NCBI GenBank assembly: GCA_900555215.1
Contig: USKR01000091.1
Location: 1 to 5,886, forward strand
Direction of reading: 5' to 3'
DNA length: 5,886 nucleotides
Origin: an uncultured Ruminococcus sp.
GTDB lineage: Bacteria; Bacillota; Clostridia; Lachnospirales; Lachnospiraceae
Shown here: positions 1 to 5,094 of the stretch, in pieces
How positions within the stretch are numbered: position 1 is the first letter of the stretch
Layout of the letters: the number at the start of each line of letters is the position of its first letter
The notes under the pieces: model-generated
The model's input: only the letters and a program-made list of their open reading frames with translations
Database searches by the model: none
Told to the model about the DNA's origin: nothing
Translations under genes and position numbers: made by a program

Positions 1-754
1 CGCTATTATGGGAGGTATAATCCAAAAAGGAATTTTCCGCCCGGAGCAGATCATAGGAGCGGACATCTCAGAAGCAGGACGCCGGAAAGCCAAAGAGACC
101 TATGGCATCGAAGTGACGGAGGATAACAGAAAGGCAGCCGCCGCGGAGGTGCTGATCCTGTCGGTGAAACCGCAGTTTTATGCGGATGCTATTGCAGAGA
201 TCAGAGACTGCATAAGAGATGACCAGCTTGTAATTACCATTGCACCGGGAAAAACTTTGTCATGGCTTGAGGAACAGTTTGGGAAAAGGGTAAAGATTGT
301 ACGCACTATGCCGAATACACCTGCACTGGTAGGAGAAGGAATGACGGCGGCGTGCGTGAATCAGTATGTAACGGAAGAAGAAAAGGCATATGCGCTCAAA
401 ATTTTGGATTCGTTCGGCAAAGTGGAGCTTGTACCTGAACATCTTATTGATGCTGTTGTAGCTGTCAGCGGCAGCTCGCCGGCATATGTTTTTATGTTTA
501 TCGAAGCGATGGCTGATGCGGCTGTAGCGGAGGGGATGCCAAGGACACAGGCATATGAATTTGCCGCACAGGCAGTCTATGGCAGTGCAAAGATGGTATT
601 GGAGACCGGAAAACACCCGGGAGAACTCAAGGATATGGTATGCTCGCCGGCGGGAACTACGATTGAGGCGGTCCGGATTCTGGAGAAAAAAGGGTTCAGA
701 AGCGCGGTGATAGAAGCCATGCGCGCCTGTGCAGATGTATCCCGGCGGCTGTAA
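1..754 (+). CDS. proC: Pyrroline-5-carboxylate reductase, 5' end outside window
   Basis: Catalyses the NAD(P)H-dependent reduction of 1-pyrroline-5-carboxylate to L-proline, the last step of proline synthesis, in the cytoplasm. The first complete codon is at base 2. The ATG at base 8 is internal: the residues from there (MGGIIQKGIF) align with the segment just after the N-terminal GxGxMG nucleotide-binding motif, so roughly 17-20 residues including that motif lie upstream of the window. Counting from that Met, the family landmarks are VKPQ (53-56), MPNTPALV (101-108), SGSSPAYVFMFIEAMADAA (154-172) and the C-terminal family signature around VCSPAGTTIEAV (211-222), in the helical dimerisation domain. 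The frame is intact to a TAA at 752-754. It lies 47 bases upstream of nrdG on the same strand with no clear terminator or promoter between them, so read-through into nrdG is plausible. Its job is unrelated to nucleotide reduction. Identification is secure from motifs along the whole length. Confidence 0.96.
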   Translation, partial: AIMGGIIQKGIFRPEQIIGADISEAGRRKAKETYGIEVTEDNRKAAAAEVLILSVKPQFYADAIAEIRDCIRDDQLVITIAPGKTLSWLEEQFGKRVKIVRTMPNTPALVGEGMTAACVNQYVTEEEKAYALKILDSFGKVELVPEHLIDAVVAVSGSSPAYVFMFIEAMADAAVAEGMPRTQAYEFAAQAVYGSAKMVLETGKHPGELKDMVCSPAGTTIEAVRILEKKGFRSAVIEAMRACADVSRRL

Positions 755-801
755 AGCAGCAATGATTATACTTTGGGCAGGGCAGCAGGAGGATTGGGAT
801 T

Positions 802-1497
802 ATGAATATTCAGGGACTTCAAAAAGTAACTCTTTTGGATTTCCCGGGCAGGGTGGCGTGCACGGTTTTTCTTTCAGGATGTAATTTCCGCTGTCCGTTC
901 TGTCATAACGCCTCCCTTGTGACTCATGTGGATCCTGGGCGCGATATCCCGGAAGACGAAGTTTTGTCCTTTTTAAAAAAGCGCAGAGGCGTTCTCGACG
1001 GTGTGTGCATTACCGGGGGAGAACCGCTGCTGGCTTCGGGACTTGACAGTTTTATGTGTAAGATAAAAGATCTGGGGTACGAGGTAAAACTCGATACGAA
1101 CGGAAGCAATAGCGAGCGGCTGAAAACCTTGATCGAGTCCGGGATGATCGACTATGTGGCGATGGATATAAAAAATTCTCCGGGCAAGTATGGAATGACT
1201 ATCGGAATAGACGGATATGATATGACAAATATTTTTAATAGCGCAGAGTATCTTATGTCGGGCATAGTGCCGTTTGAATTCCGCACAACGGTAGTTAGAG
1301 AGTTTCATAAACGAGAAGATTTTGAACAAATCGGAAAGTGGCTTAAAGGGGCGCCGCGGTATTATCTTCAGGGATTTGCAGACTCCGGAGATCTTATACA
1401 GCCGGGGCTTCGCGCTTATACAAAAGATATTATGGAACAAGCCCTTGAAATCGTCAGGAAATATATCCCGGCAGCGGAACTGCGGGGGATAGACTGA
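802..1497 (+). CDS. nrdG: Anaerobic ribonucleotide reductase activating protein (radical SAM)
   Basis: Radical SAM activase that cleaves S-adenosylmethionine and generates the glycyl radical on NrdD. The protein has 231 residues. The cluster-binding CxxxCxxC is C27, C31, C34 (CNFRCPFCHN), and the SAM-contact GGEP motif is at 72-75 (ITGGEPLL). The N-terminus GLQKVTLLDFPG is typical of the longer clostridial/archaeal type of NrdG, which is well above the roughly 155 residues of E. coli NrdG. The start is well supported: AGGAGG at 787-792 lies 9 bases before the ATG and the family N-terminus begins there. The next gene, nrdD, is its expected substrate, which fixes the specificity; related activases for pyruvate formate-lyase are less likely in this context. 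It ends at a TGA (1495-1497) just before the NrdR-like operator, so it appears not to be under that operator and may be transcribed with proC. Confidence 0.93.
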   Translation: MNIQGLQKVTLLDFPGRVACTVFLSGCNFRCPFCHNASLVTHVDPGRDIPEDEVLSFLKKRRGVLDGVCITGGEPLLASGLDSFMCKIKDLGYEVKLDTNGSNSERLKTLIESGMIDYVAMDIKNSPGKYGMTIGIDGYDMTNIFNSAEYLMSGIVPFEFRTTVVREFHKREDFEQIGKWLKGAPRYYLQGFADSGDLIQPGLRAYTKDIMEQALEIVRKYIPAAELRGID

Positions 1498-1507
1498 AAT
1501 GATGAGG

Positions 1508-1555
1508 CACCAATATCTAGAATGTTTTGAAATACTGGAATACTAGATATTGGTG
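1508..1555 (+). promoter_or_regulatory. Tandem NrdR boxes (13-bp perfect inverted repeat), operator of nrdD-trxB
   Basis: The arm at 1508-1520 (CACCAATATCTAG) is the exact reverse complement of 1543-1555. The first arm contains CAATATCTAG (1511-1520) and the second CTAGATATTG (1543-1552). Each matches the NrdR box core C-w-A-t-A-T-a-T-w-G at 9 of 10 positions. The core centres are 32 bp apart, and counted as 16-bp boxes (1508-1523 and 1540-1555) the linker is 16 bp, the usual tandem arrangement of three helical turns. NrdR is the ATP/dATP-sensing repressor of ribonucleotide reductase genes, and the element lies 90 bases before nrdD. The repeat can also be read as an RNA hairpin with a 22-nt loop followed by TTTTT (1556-1560), so a second role as the nrdG terminator is possible. 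No nrdR gene is in the window. Confidence 0.8.
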
Positions 1556-1563
1556 TTTTTGTC

Positions 1564-1592
1564 TTGCGTTCCTTTTCGCAAGGTGATAGAAT
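1564..1592 (+). promoter_or_regulatory. Candidate nrdD promoter
   Basis: TTGCGT (1564-1569), 17 bases, then TAGAAT (1587-1592). The -10 matches consensus at five of six positions but the -35 at only three. Its position just downstream of the tandem NrdR boxes would suit repression. The -35 falls inside a small inverted repeat, CTTGCG (1563-1568) and CGCAAG (1577-1582) with an 8-base loop. An alternative is a promoter inside the operator itself, for example a -10 at TAGAAT (1518-1523), but no good -35 is visible for that one. Weak evidence; the transcription start is not fixed by sequence. Confidence 0.3.
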
Positions 1593-1627
1593 GGATTCAG
1601 ACACCTGTTGAGCGGCCAACTCGAAAA

Positions 1628-1636
1628 AGGAAGGGG
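1628..1636 (+). promoter_or_regulatory. Ribosome binding site that fixes the nrdD start
   Basis: AGGAAGGGG ends 9 bases before the ATG at 1646. It settles the start of nrdD: the open frame runs back to a TTG at 1550, but that codon lies inside the second NrdR box, has no ribosome binding site, and would add 32 residues before the ATP-cone that normally begins the protein. Confidence 0.75.
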
Positions 1637-1645
1637 ATAGGAATC

Positions 1646-4015
1646 ATGTATCAGGTCAAAAAAAGAGACGGGAAAATTACAGAATTTAATCTGGCAAAGA
1701 TAGGGGAAGCTATCAGAAAAGCATTTGAAGCGCAGGAGAAAAATTATAATCAGGATATTATAGATATGCTGGCGCTGAAAGTGACGGCTGCATTTGAACC
1801 GAAGATAAAAGACGGGCTTGTCTCTGTGGAGGATATCCAGGACAGTGTGGAATCTGTTCTGATCCAGGCCGGGTATGATGATGTGGCAAAGGGGTATATC
1901 CTGTACAGAAAGCAGAGGGAAAAGATCCGAAATCTGAATTCGACCCTGCTGGACTATAAGGAGATAGTGGACGGCTATGTCAAGGTTACGGACTGGCGCG
2001 TGAAGGAAAATTCTACGGTGACATACTCTGTGGGAGGTCTGATCCTTAGCAATTCCGGCGCGATCACAGCGAATTACTGGCTTTCTGAGATCTATGATGA
2101 AGAAATCGGAAAAGCTCATAAAAATGCGGATATTCACATCCATGACCTGTCCATGCTCACCGGCTATTGTGCTGGATGGTCGCTGAAACAGCTTATCCAG
2201 GAAGGGCTGGGAGGCATTCCCGGGAGGATCACCTCCGCACCCGCGAAGCATTTGAGTGTGCTCTGCAACCAAATGGTGAATTTTCTTGGAATCATGCAGA
2301 ATGAATGGGCGGGCGCCCAGGCGTTTTCTTCATTTGATACCTATCTCGCGCCTTTTGTTAAGACAGACAATCTGTCATATCCGGAGGTAAAGAAATGTAT
2401 CGAATCCTTTATTTACGGAGTTAACATCCCGTCCCGATGGGGGACTCAGGCTCCGTTTACCAATATTACCTTGGACTGGACCGTGCCGGATGATCTGAGA
2501 AACCTCCCCGCGATCGTGGGCGGCAGAGAAATGGATTTCACATACGGGGACTGCAAGGAAGAGATGGATATGATCAACCGGGCGTTCATCGAGACGATGA
2601 TTGAGGGAGACGCGGAGGGGCGCGGCTTCCAGTATCCGATCCCGACCTACTCCATTACCCGTGACTTCGACTGGTCCGAAACAGAGAATAACAGACTTCT
2701 CTTTGAAATGACGGCAAAATACGGTACTCCGTATTTCTCCAATTATATTAACAGTGACATGGAGCCGAGCGACGTGCGAAGCATGTGCTGCCGCCTTCGC
2801 CTTGACTTGCGGGAGCTGCGCAAGAAATCCGGCGGTTTCTTCGGGAGCGGGGAGAGCACGGGTTCCGTGGGCGTGGTGACGATCAATATGCCTAGGATTG
2901 CATATCTGTCGGAAAATAAGGAAGAATTTTATAAGAGGCTGGACCGCCTGATGGATCTTTCTGCAAGATCGCTGCATATTAAGAGAACAGTTATAACAAA
3001 GCTGTTGAATGAGGGACTCTATCCCTATACAAAGAGATATCTCGGAACATTTGAGAACCATTTCTCAACGATCGGGCTTATCGGCATGAATGAGGCATGT
3101 CTTAACGCGAAGTGGCTCCGCCAGGATCTGACTCACGGGGAAGCTCAGGAATTTACAAAAGAGGTCCTGAACCATATGAGAGAGCGTCTTTCTGATTATC
3201 AGGAGGAGTATGGCGATCTTTACAATCTGGAGGCGACTCCGGCAGAGTCTACGACTTACCGTCTGGCAAAACATGATGTGGCTCAGTTCCCGGATATCAT
3301 AACTGCAGCAGAGAAAAACGGAACTCCTTACTATACGAACAGTTCCCATCTTCCGGTGGGATATACGGATGATGTATTTGAAGCCCTGGATATCCAGGAT
3401 GAACTTCAGACGTTATATACATCAGGTACTGTGTTTCACACATTCCTCGGCGAGAAGCTGCCTGACTGGAAGTCAGCCGCGTCTCTTGTGCGGAAGATTG
3501 CGGAGAACTATAAGCTGCCGTATTATACGATGTCACCCACCTATTCGATCTGCAAAAATCACGGATATCTGTCAGGCGAACAGTTCAAGTGCCCGTACTG
3601 CGGCGAGGAGGCGGAGGTGTACAGCAGGATCACAGGCTATTACCGCCCGGTAAAAAACTGGAATGATGGAAAGACTCAGGAGTTTAAAGAGAGGAAAGTG
3701 TACGATATCACAAATTCCCATATGCGTCCCAGAACACAGGCTGCGGTTCAGGAGGCAGTCCGAGCTTCGGCGGACAACAGCGAGACAAGGACATTGCTCT
3801 TTACTACAAAGACGTGCCCGAACTGCCGTGTGGCGACTAATTCTCTTGAAAAAGCGCATATTCCTTATGAGCTGATCGATGCAGAAGAAAATATGGAGCT
3901 TGTGGAGAAATACGGAGTCATGCAGGCACCGACACTGATCGTCGTAAAAGATGGTCAAGTGACGAAATTGGCGAATGCGTCCAATATAAAAAATTATGCA
4001 GAAAAGGAAGGCTGA
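1646..4015 (+). CDS. nrdD: Anaerobic (class III) ribonucleoside-triphosphate reductase with fused C-terminal redoxin
   Basis: Reduces ribonucleoside triphosphates to deoxyribonucleotides without oxygen, using a glycyl radical installed by NrdG. The protein has 789 residues from the ATG at 1646. Domains in order: an N-terminal ATP-cone (about 2-92, starting YQVKKRDGK) for allosteric control; the catalytic barrel, with C175 (TGYCAG) and the C381-C382 pair (SMCCRL) at the places expected for the redox and thiyl-radical cysteines; a probable zinc site from C636, H639, C649 and C652; the glycyl radical loop RITGYY with G664 (GGC at 3635-3637); then, after a linker from about 693, a glutaredoxin/thioredoxin-like domain (about 714-789, bases 3785-4012) with CPNC (C724, C727) and a cis-proline-type APTL (P762). 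The catalytic part alone would be about 690 residues, so the redoxin is an in-frame fusion. The double-Cys active site, the fused redoxin and the following trxB suggest the thioredoxin-dependent subtype and not the formate-dependent one; this subtype call is inference. The start is chosen from the ribosome binding site and the ATP-cone. Confidence 0.95.
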   Translation: MYQVKKRDGKITEFNLAKIGEAIRKAFEAQEKNYNQDIIDMLALKVTAAFEPKIKDGLVSVEDIQDSVESVLIQAGYDDVAKGYILYRKQREKIRNLNSTLLDYKEIVDGYVKVTDWRVKENSTVTYSVGGLILSNSGAITANYWLSEIYDEEIGKAHKNADIHIHDLSMLTGYCAGWSLKQLIQEGLGGIPGRITSAPAKHLSVLCNQMVNFLGIMQNEWAGAQAFSSFDTYLAPFVKTDNLSYPEVKKCIESFIYGVNIPSRWGTQAPFTNITLDWTVPDDLRNLPAIVGGREMDFTYGDCKEEMDMINRAFIETMIEGDAEGRGFQYPIPTYSITRDFDWSETENNRLLFEMTAKYGTPYFSNYINSDMEPSDVRSMCCRLRLDLRELRKKSGGFFGSGESTGSVGVVTINMPRIAYLSENKEEFYKRLDRLMDLSARSLHIKRTVITKLLNEGLYPYTKRYLGTFENHFSTIGLIGMNEACLNAKWLRQDLTHGEAQEFTKEVLNHMRERLSDYQEEYGDLYNLEATPAESTTYRLAKHDVAQFPDIITAAEKNGTPYYTNSSHLPVGYTDDVFEALDIQDELQTLYTSGTVFHTFLGEKLPDWKSAASLVRKIAENYKLPYYTMSPTYSICKNHGYLSGEQFKCPYCGEEAEVYSRITGYYRPVKNWNDGKTQEFKERKVYDITNSHMRPRTQAAVQEAVRASADNSETRTLLFTTKTCPNCRVATNSLEKAHIPYELIDAEENMELVEKYGVMQAPTLIVVKDGQVTKLANASNIKNYAEKEG

Positions 4016-4020
4016 AATAT

Positions 4021-4926
4021 ATGTACGATATCGGAATCATCGGCGGCGGAACCGCCGGAATGACAGCTGCCATTTACGGGCAGCGGGCAGGGAAAAAAAC
4101 GATCATTATTGAAGGAGGAGTGTTTGGAGGACAGATCACGTCTTCTCCTAATGTAGAGAATTATCCGGGGATTGCCAGTGTGAGCGGCAGCGAATTTTCT
4201 ATGAATCTGCTGGATCAGGCTGTGAAGCTGGGCGCAGAGACGGCAATGGATCAGGTCACGGGCATCCGGGAAGAGGACGGTGTTAAAATTATCGAGACAG
4301 CCGGAAAAGAGTACCCATGCCGCAGTGTCATCCTGGCGACCGGTGTGACTCACAGACATCTGGGTATCCCGAATGAAGAGAGGCTGACAGGGGCAGGGGT
4401 GTCCTACTGTGCTACCTGTGACGGAATGTTCTTCCGCGGCAGAGATGTGGCAGTGATAGGCGGCGGCAGTACTGCGCTCCAGGATGCGGAATTTCTCTCC
4501 AATTATTGCCGCAAAGTTTATCTGATCCACCGCAGAGATGAATTCCGCGGTGAGGACAGCATTGTAAAGCGTCTTCAGGGAAAAGAAAATGTGGAGTTTA
4601 TTCTGAGCGCCACCGTCAAGGAAATCATCGGGGATCAGGCAGTGGAACGTCTCATCGTGAACAGTAAGAAGTCGCGAAAAGAATTCAAGCTGGATGTGTC
4701 CGGCGTGTTTATCGCGGTGGGACAGATACCGAAGAATGAAATCTTTGCGGATGTGGTGAAACTGGATGCGGACGGCTTTATCCTGGCGGCAGAAGACTGT
4801 ATCACATCCCGGCCGGGGATATTTGCCGCGGGAGACTGCCGTACAAAGGAGGTAAGGCAGCTCACGACAGCAGCTGCTGACGGCGCTGTAGCGGCTCTGG
4901 CGGCATGCAAATACATTGCGGGGTGA
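4021..4926 (+). CDS. trxB: NADPH-dependent thioredoxin reductase
   Basis: FAD enzyme that passes electrons from NADPH to a thioredoxin or redoxin disulfide, in the cytoplasm. The 301 residues show the FAD-binding IIGGGTAGMTAA (6-17), the redox-active CATC (C130-C133, in SYCATCDGMFF), the nucleotide-binding VIGGGSTA (145-152), the NADPH 2'-phosphate motif HRRDEFR (170-176) and the C-terminal FAD motif GIFAAGDC (266-273). The HRRxxxR motif argues for true NADPH use and against the ferredoxin- or flavin-dependent relatives that have lost it. It is slightly shorter than E. coli TrxB (about 320) but complete. The ATG follows the nrdD stop by 5 bases, with AGGAAGG (4005-4011) inside the end of nrdD at a spacing of 9. 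That coupling indicates one transcript and points to the redoxin domain of NrdD as a likely partner, though a housekeeping role with a free thioredoxin cannot be excluded. The last codons overlap the first repeat of the glnA control region. Confidence 0.95.
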   Translation: MYDIGIIGGGTAGMTAAIYGQRAGKKTIIIEGGVFGGQITSSPNVENYPGIASVSGSEFSMNLLDQAVKLGAETAMDQVTGIREEDGVKIIETAGKEYPCRSVILATGVTHRHLGIPNEERLTGAGVSYCATCDGMFFRGRDVAVIGGGSTALQDAEFLSNYCRKVYLIHRRDEFRGEDSIVKRLQGKENVEFILSATVKEIIGDQAVERLIVNSKKSRKEFKLDVSGVFIAVGQIPKNEIFADVVKLDADGFILAAEDCITSRPGIFAAGDCRTKEVRQLTTAAADGAVAALAACKYIAG

Positions 4927-4961
4927 AAATCCAGGATTTGCGGGATGAAAATTCAGATTTG
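4921..4961 (+). repeat. Two imperfect 20-base direct repeats upstream of the glnA promoter
   Basis: GGGTGAAAATCCAGGATTTG (4921-4940) and GGGATGAAAATTCAGATTTG (4942-4961) differ by one substitution and two single-base indels. Each half is itself nearly palindromic (AAATCCAGGATTT; AAATTCAGATTT). Their start-to-start distance is 21 bp, two helical turns, and the second ends 2 bases before the -35 of the glnA promoter. The first overlaps the trxB stop codon. The layout suits a pair of regulator binding sites, but I do not recognise the motif; it does not fit the GlnR/TnrA TGTNA-N7-TNACA pattern. Confidence 0.5.
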
Positions 4962-4963
4962 AT

Positions 4964-4992
4964 TTGACAATTAAATGGCAGGATTATATAAT
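4964..4992 (+). promoter_or_regulatory. Perfect consensus sigma-70/SigA-type promoter of glnA
   Basis: TTGACA (4964-4969), a 17-base spacer, TATAAT (4987-4992). All twelve hexamer positions and the spacing match the vegetative consensus. Transcription should start near 4998-5000, leaving only 5-7 bases before the leader hairpin. Nothing else is downstream on this strand before glnA, so it is the glnA promoter. Such strength implies that control is exerted after initiation or by the flanking repeats. Confidence 0.88.
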
Positions 4993-5004
4993 TAGCAAAG
5001 AAAC

Positions 5005-5045
5005 AAGGGCGTTTCCCAGAGGTGGAGAACGCCCTTTTCTTCTTA
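5005..5045 (+). terminator. Leader hairpin with U-rich tail: attenuator of glnA, possible ANTAR target
   Basis: Bases 5005-5017 pair with 5024-5036: nine perfect outer pairs (AAGGGCGTT with AACGCCCTT), then T-G, a C-A mismatch and two C-G pairs. They close a six-base loop, AGAGGT (5018-5023). A T-rich run follows (5035-5044). This is a good intrinsic terminator, and because it is downstream of the consensus promoter and 50 bases before the glnA start it must attenuate glnA; it would also stop read-through from trxB. The six-base loop with A at position 1 and G at position 4 matches the loop rule for RNA hairpins bound by ANTAR-domain antiterminators, which are known to control nitrogen genes in Clostridia. 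Those targets usually have two such hairpins; there is no room for another upstream here. The terminator is solid, the ANTAR reading is inference. Confidence 0.82.
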
Positions 5046-5076
5046 ATTAAAGAAAATCAGATCGGAAACATAATGG

Positions 5077-5084
5077 AAGGAGGT
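5077..5084 (+). promoter_or_regulatory. Ribosome binding site of glnA
   Basis: AAGGAGGT, close to the full anti-Shine-Dalgarno match, 10-11 bases before the ATG at 5095. It selects this ATG, from which the translated protein begins exactly like other type I glutamine synthetases. Confidence 0.8.
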
Positions 5085-5094
5085 TTTATTTTAT

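Noticed and set aside
8..10. ATG at 8 as the start of proC
   Set aside because: Alignment with known ProC puts it inside the first helix after the nucleotide-binding motif, and the frame is open to the window edge.
767..772. TATACT as a -10 element for a promoter in front of nrdG
   Set aside because: There is no -35-like hexamer 16-18 bases upstream and no extended -10 TG at the right position.
1531..1546. Tandem 8-mers AATACTGG/AATACTAG inside the NrdR linker
   Set aside because: Only two short copies, partly inside the second NrdR box; chance is a sufficient explanation.
1550..1645. N-terminal extension of nrdD from a TTG at 1550
   Set aside because: It begins inside the second NrdR box, has no ribosome binding site, and adds 32 basic residues before the ATP-cone; the ATG at 1646 has a good site at the right distance.
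1517..2272. Long reverse-strand open frame opposite nrdD, with similar ones at 2375-3061, 973-1440, 3994-4530 and 5275-5826
   Set aside because: Each lies opposite a firmly identified gene, has no recognisable domain, and has no plausible start signals; they look like shadows of biased codon use.
4927..4939. AAATCCAGGATTT palindrome as a trxB terminator
   Set aside because: The arms leave a one-base loop, the stem is short and there is no T run after it; it is better seen as part of the direct repeat.
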